Source of the DNA: Pseudaquabacterium terrae
Lineage (GTDB): Bacteria > Pseudomonadota > Gammaproteobacteria > Burkholderiales > Burkholderiaceae_C
Length of the DNA stretch: 64,000 nt
Direction of reading: 5' to 3'
Assembly: GCF_013266755.1 (NCBI RefSeq)
Contig: NZ_JABRWJ010000004.1
Coordinates: forward strand, 124,001-188,000
The translations under genes were made by a program, and so were the position numbers. This document shows positions 1-8,453 of this stretch, piece after piece (position 1 is the stretch's first letter; each line of letters begins with the position of its first letter). The notes under the pieces are model-generated. The model made no database searches, had not been told where the DNA came from, and saw only the letters and a program-made list of their open reading frames with translations.

Positions 1-22
1 GAACTTCTCGAAAGGACATCCG

Positions 23-811
23 ATGGATCTGGGCATTGCAGGCTGCTGGGCGCTGGTGTGCGCCGCGAGCAAGGGTCTCGGCAAGGGCTGCGCGCAGGCG
101 CTGGCCCGCGAGGGCGTGAACCTGGTGATCACCGCGCGCGGCGCTGAGGCGCTGGAAGCCACCGCCGCCGAGCTGCGCGCCATTCACCCGGCGATCGAGG
201 TGCGCACGGTCGCCGGCGACATCACCACGCCCGAAGGCCGCGCCGCCGCGCTGGCTGCGTGCCCGCGCATCGACATCCTGATCAACAACGCCGGCGGACC
301 GCCGCCGGGCGATTTCCGCGACTGGGACCGCGAGACCTGGATCCGCGCGCTCGACGCCAACATGCTGGCGCCGATCGAGCTGATCAAGGCCACCGTCGAC
401 GCGATGGCCGAGCGCGGCTTCGGCCGCGTCGTCAACATCACCTCGGGCGCGGTGAAGGCGCCGATCGACACGCTGGGGCTGTCCAACGGTGCGCGCAGCG
501 GCCTGACCGGCTTCATCGCCGGGCTGGCGCGGCAGCCGCGGCTGGCCGGCCGCAACGTGACGATCAACAACCTGCTGCCCGGCGCCTTCGACACCGACCG
601 GCTGCAGTCCGGTTTCCGCAATGCCGCCGCGAAGAGCGGCCGCCCGCTCGACGAGCTGACCGCGATCCGCCGCGAGGCGATTCCGGCGCAGCGCTTCGGC
701 GATGCGGCCGAGTTCGGCCAGTGCTGCGCGTTCCTGTGCAGCCGCCACGCCGGCTACCTGCTCGGGCAGAACCTGCTGGTCGACGGCGGCGCCTATCCGG
801 GCACCTTCTGA
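23..811 (+). CDS. SDR family protein with atypical active site
   Basis: A 262-residue Rossmann-fold short-chain dehydrogenase/reductase, the usual length for classical SDRs. The N-terminal nucleotide-binding segment reads CAASKGLGKG in place of the standard TGGSxGIG, followed by the NNAGG motif (residues ~88-92) and the active-site strand NITSGAV with its Ser. The YxxxK catalytic pair is not visible where it should be: the region reads LSNGARSGLTG. This variant is typical of a widespread SDR subgroup of unknown substrate, so the family call is firm and an ordinary redox role is not. The start follows an AAGGA-like ribosome site at the very edge of the window. It is followed by an unrelated TPR lipoprotein gene on the same strand. 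Confidence 0.9.
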   Translation: MDLGIAGCWALVCAASKGLGKGCAQALAREGVNLVITARGAEALEATAAELRAIHPAIEVRTVAGDITTPEGRAAALAACPRIDILINNAGGPPPGDFRDWDRETWIRALDANMLAPIELIKATVDAMAERGFGRVVNITSGAVKAPIDTLGLSNGARSGLTGFIAGLARQPRLAGRNVTINNLLPGAFDTDRLQSGFRNAAAKSGRPLDELTAIRREAIPAQRFGDAAEFGQCCAFLCSRHAGYLLGQNLLVDGGAYPGTF

Positions 812-919
812 CGGGCACGTTCTGACGCGGCGACCGATGCGGGTTTGATCGGGGGTCGGCGAAGACCCCGGCGTGCGATATGCCGCGCGCCGCGCCGACG
901 ATTGGCCTATGCTCGACGC

Positions 920-2080
920 ATGGGACGTTGGGCATTGTGGCTGTTGGCTGCCTTGCTCGCCGCATGCGCGAGCAAGCCGGTCGTGCCGCTGCCGAGCCCG
1001 CGCATGCTGTTCAACGATGCGCTGTTCGCGGCCCCCACCGAGCGCATCGACGCCGCCGCGATCTTCCGGCTGACGCCGGCGATGCAGGCCTACTTCGACG
1101 ACGTGATCGCGCCGATGCAGCATCGCCGCGGCATGCAGCGCGGGCTGATCGATGCGCTGTACAGCAGCGACAAGCTGATGCTGCGGTACGACAACGACTT
1201 CACCCGCAGCGCGTCGCAGGCCTTCGAGGCGCGCGCCGGCAACTGCCTGTCGCTGGTGATCATGACGGCCGCCTTCGCCCGGCACGCCGAGATGCCGGTG
1301 CGCTACCACAGCGTGCACGTCGACCCGACCTGGGGCCGGCGCGGCGACCTGTATTTCAACTTCGGCCATGTCAACGTCTCGCTCGGTCGCGGGCCGATGC
1401 GCAGCGCCGGCGTCGAATTCAACGGCAACGACTGGCTGACGATCGACTTCCTGCCGCAGGCCGACCTGCGCGGCCAGCGCTACGAGCTGATCGAGGAACG
1501 CACGCTGCTGGCGATGTACTTCAACAACCGTGCCGCCGAGGCGCTGGCCGCCGGCAAGGTCGACGATGCCTATTGGTGGTCACGCGCGGCGATCGAGAAC
1601 GACCCGCAGCTGCTGATCGCCTACAACACGCTGGGCGTCGTCTACCGCCGCCACGGCAAGCTCGACGACTCCGAGCGCGTGCTGCGCTTCGCGCATGCGC
1701 TGGAACCGCGCAACACCAACGTGCTCGGCAACCTGGCGCAGCTGCTCGCCGAGCGCGGCCAGCGCGAAGAATCGGCCGCGCTGCTGGCGATGCTCGAGCG
1801 GCTGCAGCCCGACCCGCCGTTCAAGTACTTCAACGAAGGGCTCGCCGCGATGCAGCGCGGCGACTACCGCGCCGCGCGCAACCTCTTTGAGCGCGAGCTC
1901 GCCCGCGACCCCGATTACCACGAGTTCCACTTCTGGCTCGCGCTCGCGCACCTGCAGCTCGGCGACACGTGGAAGGCGCGCAAACACCTGGCCGCCGCGG
2001 CGGAAAACAGCGGCTCGCTCGAGGAGCAGGCGCGGTATTCGGCGAAGCTGGAGAAGCTGAAGGCGGCGGCGGTGCACTGA
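920..2080 (+). CDS. TPR-repeat lipoprotein
   Basis: A 386-residue predicted lipoprotein. The ATG at 920 gives a short signal peptide ending in the lipobox LAAC with Cys16; the upstream TTG at 845 would bury this signal in an Arg-rich extension, so I reject it. Residues ~60-200 hold a transglutaminase/protease-like segment with a conserved GNCLSL motif and a later His-containing strand. The C-terminal half (~215-380) is built of tetratricopeptide repeats (for example AYNTLGVVYRRHGKLDDSER). It is probably anchored in the outer membrane facing the periplasm and acts as a scaffold or in envelope peptide handling. No specific substrate can be assigned. Confidence 0.85.
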   Translation: MGRWALWLLAALLAACASKPVVPLPSPRMLFNDALFAAPTERIDAAAIFRLTPAMQAYFDDVIAPMQHRRGMQRGLIDALYSSDKLMLRYDNDFTRSASQAFEARAGNCLSLVIMTAAFARHAEMPVRYHSVHVDPTWGRRGDLYFNFGHVNVSLGRGPMRSAGVEFNGNDWLTIDFLPQADLRGQRYELIEERTLLAMYFNNRAAEALAAGKVDDAYWWSRAAIENDPQLLIAYNTLGVVYRRHGKLDDSERVLRFAHALEPRNTNVLGNLAQLLAERGQREESAALLAMLERLQPDPPFKYFNEGLAAMQRGDYRAARNLFERELARDPDYHEFHFWLALAHLQLGDTWKARKHLAAAAENSGSLEEQARYSAKLEKLKAAAVH

Positions 2081-2123
2081 GGATCGGTCGCTACACTGGC
2101 GGCCCCGTCGATCCGCAAGCACC

Positions 2124-2972
2124 GTGTCCGACCGCCTCGCCGTCCTGCCGCAATACCTGCTGCCCAAGCAGGCCCTGACCGTGCTGATGGGCGCGCTCGC
2201 GTCGCGGCGCGCCGGTGCGCTGACGACCGCGGTGATCCGCCGCTTCATCGCCCGCTACGGCGTCAACATGGCCGAGGCGGCCGAGGCCGATCCTGCCGCC
2301 TATCCGAGCTTCAACGAATTCTTCACCCGGCCGCTTAAAGCCGGTGCGCGGCCGCTGGCGCAGGCGCCGCTGATCTGTCCGGTCGATGGCGCGATCAGCC
2401 AGTTCGGCGTCATCGAGCACGACCAGATCTTCCAGGCCAAGGGCCACCGCTATTCAACCGCTGCGCTGGTCGGCGGCGACAAGGCACTCGCGGCGCAGTT
2501 CGACCACGGCTGGTTCGCGACGTTGTACCTGAGTCCGAAGGACTACCACCGCATCCACATGCCCTGCGACGGCCGGCTGCGGCGCATGATCCACGTGCCG
2601 GGCGCGCTGTTCTCGGTCAACCCGACGACGGCGCGCGGCGTGCCGGGGCTGTTCGCGCGCAACGAGCGCGTGGTCTGCGTCTTCGATGGTCCGCTCGGCC
2701 CCTTCGTGCTGGCGCTGGTCGGCGCGACGATCGTCGGCAGCATGGCGACCGTGTGGCACGGCGTTGTCAATCCGCCGCGCAGCGGGCGCCTGCGCGAATG
2801 GCACTATGGGGACGGCGAGCCGGTCGCGCTGAAGCAGGGCGACGAGATGGGCCGCTTCCTGCTCGGCTCGACGGTGGTGATGCTGTTCGCCAAGCAGAAC
2901 CTGCACTTCGATCCGCGCTGGGCGCCGGCCGGCACGGTGCGCGTCGGCGAGCGCATGGCGACGATCGGCTGA
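2124..2972 (+). CDS. psd: phosphatidylserine decarboxylase
   Basis: Converts phosphatidylserine to phosphatidylethanolamine at the inner membrane, the last step of PE synthesis. The 282-residue proenzyme has the hallmark LGST self-cleavage site at residues 247-250; Ser249 would become the pyruvoyl group of the small alpha chain, leaving about 34 residues after it. Family motifs YLSPKDYHRIHMP and GALFSVNP are present. The start is GTG at 2124, a common choice in this genome, and agrees with the usual N-terminus of proteobacterial Psd (YLLPKQALT). It stands alone between the TPR lipoprotein and GST genes, and the phosphatidylserine synthase gene is not nearby. Confidence 0.96.
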   Translation: MSDRLAVLPQYLLPKQALTVLMGALASRRAGALTTAVIRRFIARYGVNMAEAAEADPAAYPSFNEFFTRPLKAGARPLAQAPLICPVDGAISQFGVIEHDQIFQAKGHRYSTAALVGGDKALAAQFDHGWFATLYLSPKDYHRIHMPCDGRLRRMIHVPGALFSVNPTTARGVPGLFARNERVVCVFDGPLGPFVLALVGATIVGSMATVWHGVVNPPRSGRLREWHYGDGEPVALKQGDEMGRFLLGSTVVMLFAKQNLHFDPRWAPAGTVRVGERMATIG

Positions 2973-2978
2973 AATGTC

Positions 2979-3038
2979 AGCCCCCAGCTCACTTCGTTCG
3001 CGGCCCCCGGGGGGCGCTCAGTCGGCTTGGGAACGGCC
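2979..3038 (+). repeat. dispersed GC-rich intergenic repeat, copy A
   Basis: Intergenic element following psd, containing the signature CTCACTTCGTTCG followed by a C-run/G-run hairpin (CCCCCGGGGGG). A second copy, inverted and close in sequence over about 60 nt, lies at 17538-17600. Both directly follow a gene and fold around the C5-G5 core, so a shared terminator or REP-like role is plausible. I recall similar elements in several Burkholderiales genomes, but this was not checked. Confidence 0.65.
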
Positions 3039-3151
3039 CGGCGCCGACTGACGCCGCGCCCGCGCGCGCGTCTCTCTCTTGGATCAGGCATGCGGCTTGC
3101 CCGGCAGGCCCCTTGCGTTCGACGTTGGCAAGTATTTCCGGAGCATCGGCG

Positions 3152-3790
3152 ATGGCACTCACCTTGTATGGCTACCAGGGCAGCGGTTCGGCGGCGATTG
3201 AGGCCGCGTTGCGGCTGGCCGATGTGCCGTACGAGCTGGTCAACGCGGCCAGCTGGGATCCGGCCTCGGCGCTCGATGAGCTCAAGCGCGTGAACCCGCT
3301 GGCGCAGATCCCGACGCTGGTGCTCGACGACGGCACGGTGATGAGCGAGAGCGCGGCGATCCTGATCGAGCTGGGCTTGCGTTACCCGGCGAGCGGCCTG
3401 CTGCCGGCCGAGCCGGCGGCGCGCGCGAGCGTGCTGCGCGGGCTGGTCTACATCGCTGCCAACTGCTACGCGACGATCGGCATCATCGACTATCCCGAAC
3501 GTGCGCTGCCGAGCCCGAGCGAGGACGAGGCCAAGCGCGTCGTGCAGCGCAGCCGCGCGCGGCTGCACGAGCTGTGGGACCGCTTCGCCGACCAGTTCCC
3601 GGCGCACCCGTTCCTCGGCCAGGCGGCGCCGAATGCGCTCGACCTGCTGGCCACCGTGGTGTCGAAGTGGTCCGGCTCGCGGCCGCACTTGCGCAGCACG
3701 CGGCCGGCCTGGGCGCTGCTGTTCGACAAGGTCGAGCAGCATCCGGCGCTGGCCGCGGTGTTCGAGCGGCACTGGCCGAAGCAGCCGTAG
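3152..3790 (+). CDS. glutathione S-transferase family protein
   Basis: A 212-residue GST. Residues 1-80 form the thioredoxin-fold glutathione site, starting MALTLYGYQGSGSAA, with the cis-Pro strand IPTLVLDDG and the glutathione-contacting ESAAI turn. Residues 90-212 are the helical C-terminal domain. The start is the ATG at 3152; a longer reading upstream runs antisense to the dispersed repeat and over the psd end and is rejected. It probably conjugates or reduces small electrophiles in the cytoplasm, and the substrate is unknown. It is followed by a strong inverted repeat (3810-3855) before the next gene. Confidence 0.9.
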   Translation: MALTLYGYQGSGSAAIEAALRLADVPYELVNAASWDPASALDELKRVNPLAQIPTLVLDDGTVMSESAAILIELGLRYPASGLLPAEPAARASVLRGLVYIAANCYATIGIIDYPERALPSPSEDEAKRVVQRSRARLHELWDRFADQFPAHPFLGQAAPNALDLLATVVSKWSGSRPHLRSTRPAWALLFDKVEQHPALAAVFERHWPKQP

Positions 3791-3809
3791 GTCGTTGCGG
3801 GACCGCCGA

Positions 3810-3855
3810 TAACGGCAGAACAGCGCGGCGATGACGGCGCGCTGATCTGCCGTTA
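3810..3855. promoter_or_regulatory. 46-nt near-perfect inverted repeat upstream of the BTAD regulator
   Basis: Outer arms TAACGGCAGA and TCTGCCGTTA are exact reverse complements (10 bp). After a single A/A mismatch, the inner arms CAGCGCG and CGCGCTG pair over 7 bp around a 10-nt loop. It starts 20 nt after the GST stop and ends 8 nt before the GTG of the regulator. It could act as the GST terminator (no T-run follows), as an mRNA hairpin controlling regulator translation, or as an operator bound by that regulator. The sequence does not decide between these. Confidence 0.6.
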
Positions 3856-3863
3856 GGCGCGAT

Positions 3864-5765
3864 GTGAACAAGCCTCTAGACTCCACGGGCATGTCTGGGG
3901 ATGCCCTTATCGAGCCGCTGATGGCCCGCCTGCTGGCCGGCGAGGCGGGCCTGCGCGGGGACCTTCGCGACGTGCTGGAGACTGCACGGGCGGCCGGCGA
4001 CGCCGATCGGGCATCGCGCCTCGCAGCGCTGCTGCTGCTGGACACGCTCACCGACTATGCCGACTTCCGCGGCCTGAAGTCGGCGCTGGCGAGCTTCGAT
4101 CCCGCGCTGGCCGCATCGGGCGATCCGGCCGACCGCCGCCGAGCCGATGCCGTCGTGCTGGGCCGGCCGATGCTCGACCATGCCTGGACCTTCGAAGGCC
4201 CCGGGGTGGCCGCCGCCCGCGAGCGCCTGTTCGCGGTGCTGCGCGACGACGCGCAGGTGCCGCCCGATGAGCGCCTGCTGCTGGCCAAGGTGCTGCTGGA
4301 CCACGACAACCTGGGCGCCAACCGCGTCGAGGAGCATGAGCGTGTGCTGTTGCTGATGCAGCCGGTGTGGCCGCAGGCCAGCCCGCGCTGGCAGGCGGGT
4401 TGGTGGACCTTGTCGGCGCTGATGCTGGAGTACGCGGGCCTGCACGACGCGGCGCGGGCGGCCGCGCAGATGCAGCGCGAGCTGGTGGCGCGGCTGGACC
4501 TGCCGGAGCTGAACATGCTGCAGGCGGACACCGAGCTGCGCCAGGCGCTGCAGGCCGACGACTTAGCGCGTGCCGACCGCGCGGCGCGCCAGATCGAGCA
4601 GCAGCGGCCGCGCGTGCGGCCCGCCCTGGTGCCGCGCGCGCTCAGCGCGCAGGTGGCGCTGCTGCTGCGCCGCGGCGAGTACGAGGAGGCCTTGCTGCGC
4701 ACGCAGGTGATCCTGGCGATCAGCGCCGATCACGAGGTGCCCGAGCGCGACTGCGGCGCCTACCTGCTGCAACGTGCCTTCGCGCTGCTCGGCCTGGGCC
4801 GTGCCGACGAGGCGCTGGCCGAGCTGGACGCGATGCGGCCGGCGCAGCACGGCTCGCAGCGTGAGCTGCTGGAGGCCATCCTCGCGCAGGTGCGGGCGAT
4901 CCGCGCGCTCGCGGCGCTGGAGGCGCCTGCCGGCCGGGTGCCGGCCGATGCCACCGCTGCGGCGCGGGATACCGCCGCGCATGACGCCGCGCGTGAGGTG
5001 GCGCTGCAGGCCGTGCGCCTGACCGCCGCGGCCGGCAACCGGCGCTTCCTGAGCGCCTTTCCGCAGTGGGCCGCGCGACTGATCGCGATTGGGCTCGACG
5101 CCGGCGTGGAGACCGAATTCCTCAACCGCGCGGCGCGCCAGCGCCGGCTGCCGCCGCCGGAGCCGGCACGCGAGCACTGGCCGTGGCCGCTGCACGTCAA
5201 TGTGCTGGGCGGGCTGCGCGTGCGGCGTGACGGCCAGCCGCTCGCCGGCGATGCGGGCAAGGCGCCGCGCAAGCCGCTGGAGCTGCTGGCGCTGCTGGCC
5301 GCGCATCCGGCGGGGCTGCCGGCCGAAGCGGTGATCGATGCGCTGTGGCCCTCGCTGGAGGCCGAAGCACCCCGCGCCTCGCTGGACATGGCGTTGTCGC
5401 GGCTGCGCAAGTGGCTCGATTGCCCCGAGGCCGTGCGCGTGGCCGACGGCCGCATCGGATTGAACCCGACGCAGGTCTGGATCGACGTGCTGGCGCTCGA
5501 AGCCGCTTGCGACGCGGGCGATGCTGCTCGTGCGCTGGCCCTGTACCGCGGCCCGCTGCTGCAGGGCGAGCGCCTGGACGGCGCGCTGGCCCATGCGCGC
5601 GATCGGCTGGCGCAGCGCCTGGCGGCGTGCGTGCTGCAGGCGGGCGCCGTGCTGGCGCGGCAGGGTCGTCGCGCGGACGCGCTGGCGCTGGTCGGCCGCG
5701 GCCTGGCCGCCGAGCCGAAGGCCGACGGACTGCGCGCCGCGCTGCGCGGCGGGCTGGCGGGTTGA
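3864..5765 (+). CDS. large SARP/BTAD-like transcriptional regulator with N-terminal helical repeats
   Basis: A 633-residue protein. Residues ~1-430 are Leu/Ala/Arg-rich helical repeats resembling TPRs. Residues ~440-530 form an OmpR/SARP-type winged helix beginning HVNVLGGLRVRRDGQPL, with the characteristic RKPLELLALLAAHP and LWPSLEAEAPRASLDMALSRL blocks. The rest resembles a bacterial transcriptional activator (BTAD) helical domain. The usual SARP order is winged helix first; here the sensor-like repeats precede it. The start is GTG at 3864, directly behind the 3810-3855 inverted repeat. The target genes are unknown. It converges on a phosphatase gene. Confidence 0.8.
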   Translation: MNKPLDSTGMSGDALIEPLMARLLAGEAGLRGDLRDVLETARAAGDADRASRLAALLLLDTLTDYADFRGLKSALASFDPALAASGDPADRRRADAVVLGRPMLDHAWTFEGPGVAAARERLFAVLRDDAQVPPDERLLLAKVLLDHDNLGANRVEEHERVLLLMQPVWPQASPRWQAGWWTLSALMLEYAGLHDAARAAAQMQRELVARLDLPELNMLQADTELRQALQADDLARADRAARQIEQQRPRVRPALVPRALSAQVALLLRRGEYEEALLRTQVILAISADHEVPERDCGAYLLQRAFALLGLGRADEALAELDAMRPAQHGSQRELLEAILAQVRAIRALAALEAPAGRVPADATAAARDTAAHDAAREVALQAVRLTAAAGNRRFLSAFPQWAARLIAIGLDAGVETEFLNRAARQRRLPPPEPAREHWPWPLHVNVLGGLRVRRDGQPLAGDAGKAPRKPLELLALLAAHPAGLPAEAVIDALWPSLEAEAPRASLDMALSRLRKWLDCPEAVRVADGRIGLNPTQVWIDVLALEAACDAGDAARALALYRGPLLQGERLDGALAHARDRLAQRLAACVLQAGAVLARQGRRADALALVGRGLAAEPKADGLRAALRGGLAG

Positions 5766-5816
5766 CGCTGAGGCTCGGGCAGATGCACCGACGCGCCGGG
5801 TCGCGTTCCGTCGGCG

Positions 5817-6434
5817 TCAGCCTCCGGCCAGTGTGCGCTGCGAACCCCGCATGTCGTCGTCGAGATGCTCGGTGTCGTTGATCCGCAGCACGCGGTGCGG
5901 CGGACGCGCGGCGACGATGGTGATCGACGCGTTGGCGATGCCCGTCGGCAGCGCCTGGCCGTTCTCCAGCTGCAGCGGTCCGCGTTGCAGCCATGCGCGC
6001 AGCAGCAAGCCGTGGGTGACGACGGCCAGCGGCCCGCCGACGCTGCGGCGCAGCGGCAGCAGCGTGTCGAAGGCGGCGGCTGCGCGCGCTTCGAAGGCGC
6101 GCGCCGATTCGCCGCCGGGCGGCGCTTCCTCCATCACGAGCGGATCGAAGCCCAGCTCGTCGTAGCGGCGGCCGCGCAGCACGCCGTAGTTGCGCTCCTG
6201 CAGCTGCGGCAGCTCGGTCAGCGGCAGGCCGCAGGCCTTGGCGATCGCGCAGGCCGTCTGGCGCGCGCGCGGCAGGTTGCTGGTGACGATGCCGGCGATG
6301 CCGGCTCCCGCCAGCCGCCTGCCCAGCGCCCGCGCCTGCGCCACGCCGCGCGTCGACAGCGGCGTGTCGGCGGGCTGCAGCACGCGACCCGCGTTGTGCG
6401 CGGTCTCGCCATGGCGGATCAGCAGCAGGGTCAT
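5817..6434 (-). CDS. histidine phosphatase (phosphoglycerate mutase-like) family protein
   Basis: A 205-residue branch-1 histidine phosphatase. It opens directly with MTLLLIRHGETAHN, whose RHG holds the phosphorylated His, and ends with the second catalytic His in VVTHGLLLRAWL. The start at 6434 places the motif at the N-terminus as in the family; the upstream Met at 6491 adds an unrelated stretch. Members include metabolite phosphatases and cofactor-independent phosphoglycerate mutase-like enzymes, so a specific substrate cannot be given. It converges with the BTAD regulator (51-nt gap) and is transcribed alone. Confidence 0.9.
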   Translation of the reverse strand: MTLLLIRHGETAHNAGRVLQPADTPLSTRGVAQARALGRRLAGAGIAGIVTSNLPRARQTACAIAKACGLPLTELPQLQERNYGVLRGRRYDELGFDPLVMEEAPPGGESARAFEARAAAAFDTLLPLRRSVGGPLAVVTHGLLLRAWLQRGPLQLENGQALPTGIANASITIVAARPPHRVLRINDTEHLDDDMRGSQRTLAGG

Positions 6435-6540
6435 CGGCAACGCGCGGGGAGCGAAACCGAAGAGGCTAGCGGCGGCCTGCAAGGTCTTCAATTGTGGGAG
6501 GACCCGAGAGCGAAATATTTTGTGTTGCAGCGTGGCCGCG

Positions 6541-7308
6541 CTAGCGCGCCAGCGTGACGCCGCCGTCGACCGTCAGCGTCGTGCCGACGACGTAGTCGCC
6601 GGCGCGTGAAGCGAGGTAGATCGCCGCGCCCGCCATGTCGTCGTCGGCGCCGATGCGCTTGGCGGGGATGCGCTGCGCGATCTGATCGCCGTGGTCGCGC
6701 GCGTCGCGGTTCATGTCCGACGCAAAGGCGCCGGGCGCGATCGCGCTGACGACGATGTTGTCCTGCACCAACCGCAGCGCCATGCGCCGGGTCAGGTGGA
6801 TCAGCCCGGCCTTGCTGGCGGCGTACGAGTAGGTCTCCTGCGGGTTGACCGACAGGCCGTCGATCGACGCGATGTTGATGACCTTCGCCGGCTGGCGGGT
6901 GGCACCCCCTTTGAGCAGCGCATGCAGCGCCTGCGTCAGGAAGAACGGCGTCTTGACGTTGAGGTCCATCACCTTGTCCCAGCCGGCTTCCGGAAACTCG
7001 TCGAAGCCGGCGCCCCAGGCGGCGCCGGCGTTGTTGACGAGGATGTGCAGCGCGTCCTCGCGCGCCGCCAGGTCGGCGACCAGCGCCTGCAGGCCGATGT
7101 GCGTGGAAATGTCGTGCGGCAGTGCGATGCACTCACCGAGCGTCGACAGCTCGGCGGCGGCGGCCTGGCAGGCGTCGGCCTTGCGCGCAGTGATGTAGAC
7201 GCGCGCGGCGCCGGCGCGCAGGAAGCCGGCGGCGATCATGCGGCCGATGCCGCGCGATCCGCCGGTGACGAGGGCGACGCGGCCGGCGAGCGAGAAGAGG
7301 TCGGACAT
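6541..7308 (-). CDS. SDR family oxidoreductase (FabG-like)
   Basis: A 255-residue classical SDR with an intact active site: cofactor loop TGGSRGIG near the N-terminus, NNAGAAWG, the Ser strand VINIASIDG, and YAASK as the catalytic Tyr-Lys pair. The C-terminal DGGVTLAR ending is typical of 3-oxoacyl reductase-like SDRs. The start MSDLFSLAGRVALVTG at 7308 has the cofactor motif at the expected distance; the longer frame to 7578 reads through the divergent promoter region. It is divergent from the quinone reductase gene, so the shared 142-nt gap probably holds both promoters. It likely reduces a ketoacyl or ketone substrate with NAD(P)H. Confidence 0.92.
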   Translation of the reverse strand: MSDLFSLAGRVALVTGGSRGIGRMIAAGFLRAGAARVYITARKADACQAAAAELSTLGECIALPHDISTHIGLQALVADLAAREDALHILVNNAGAAWGAGFDEFPEAGWDKVMDLNVKTPFFLTQALHALLKGGATRQPAKVINIASIDGLSVNPQETYSYAASKAGLIHLTRRMALRLVQDNIVVSAIAPGAFASDMNRDARDHGDQIAQRIPAKRIGADDDMAGAAIYLASRAGDYVVGTTLTVDGGVTLAR

Positions 7309-7450
7309 GGCAGTCTCCAGTGCGGGAATCTCGGCCCGATCTTCCCCGCCGCGATGGCCGCGCACAGTCGCCAAGGTGCCAGCGCTGGACGCAAGGTGTT
7401 GCGACTTCGCATAGGCTCGGCCGCCAACCCCACGAGAAGGAGCAGACACG

Positions 7451-8434
7451 ATGAGCCAGGCGATCCAGATCAAGCAGTTCGGCGGCCCGGAGGTGCTCGA
7501 GCTCGTCGACGTCGCGGTCGGCGAACCCGGGCCCGGCGAGATCCGCATCCGCCACCACGCGGTGGGCCTGAACTTCATCGATGTCTACCAGCGCACCGGC
7601 CTGTACCCGAACGCGCTGCCGCTGAACCTCGGCATGGAAGGCGCCGGCGTCGTCGAGGCGGTCGGTACGGGTGTCACGCATCTGAAGGCGGGCGACCGCG
7701 CGGCCTACGCCAGCAACCCGCCGGGCAGTTATTCGCAGGCCCGCGTGATGCCGGCCAAGTGCGTCGTGCGCCTGCCCGACGACATTCCCTTCGACACCGC
7801 CGCGGCGATGATGCTCAAGGGCCTGACGGCGCAGTACCTGCTGAAGAAGACGCAGCCGCAGGGCGGGCTGCAGCCGGGCGACCACGTGCTGTGGCATGCC
7901 GCGGCCGGCGGCGTCGGGCTGATCGCCTGCCAGTGGGCGAAGGCGATGGGGCTGCAGCTGATCGCCACCGCCGGCAGCGATGCCAAGTGCGCGCTGGCGC
8001 TCGAGCACGGCGCCGCGCACGCGATCAACTACCGCACGCAGACCTTCGTCGACGAGGTCAAGAAAATCACCGGCGGCGCCGGCGTCAAGGTGGTCTACGA
8101 CTCGGTCGGCAAGGACACCTTCGAGGGCTCGCTCGACGTGCTGCGCCCGTTCGGGCTGCTGGCCAGCTTCGGCAACGCGTCGGGCCCGGTGCCGCCGTTC
8201 GCGCCCGGCATCCTCGGGCCGAAGGGCTCGCTGTACGTGACCCGCGCGACGCTGTTCACGCACATCGCCACGCGCGAGGCGACGCAAGCGATGGCCGAGG
8301 ACCTGTTCGCGGTGGTGCAAAGCGGCGCGGTGAAGATCCGCATCGACCAGCGTTATCCGTTGGCCGAGGTGGCGAAGGCGCACCGCGAGCTGGAAGCGCG
8401 CAAGACGACCGGATCGAGCGTCCTGCTACCTTGA
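7451..8434 (+). CDS. NADPH:quinone reductase (zeta-crystallin type)
   Basis: A 327-residue medium-chain dehydrogenase of the quinone oxidoreductase type. N-terminal GroES-like domain (PEVLELVDVAVGEPGPGEI, GLNFIDVYQRTGLY), then a Rossmann domain with AAAGGVGLIACQWAKAMG. No structural or catalytic zinc cysteines are present, as expected for this subfamily. The AGAAGGAG ribosome site just upstream fixes the ATG at 7451. It would catalyse one-electron quinone reduction with NADPH in the cytosol. It is divergent from the FabG-like SDR and may share a stress promoter with it; that link is inference. Confidence 0.93.
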   Translation: MSQAIQIKQFGGPEVLELVDVAVGEPGPGEIRIRHHAVGLNFIDVYQRTGLYPNALPLNLGMEGAGVVEAVGTGVTHLKAGDRAAYASNPPGSYSQARVMPAKCVVRLPDDIPFDTAAAMMLKGLTAQYLLKKTQPQGGLQPGDHVLWHAAAGGVGLIACQWAKAMGLQLIATAGSDAKCALALEHGAAHAINYRTQTFVDEVKKITGGAGVKVVYDSVGKDTFEGSLDVLRPFGLLASFGNASGPVPPFAPGILGPKGSLYVTRATLFTHIATREATQAMAEDLFAVVQSGAVKIRIDQRYPLAEVAKAHRELEARKTTGSSVLLP

Positions 8435-8453
8435 TATGTGAGCGGCCAACGAA

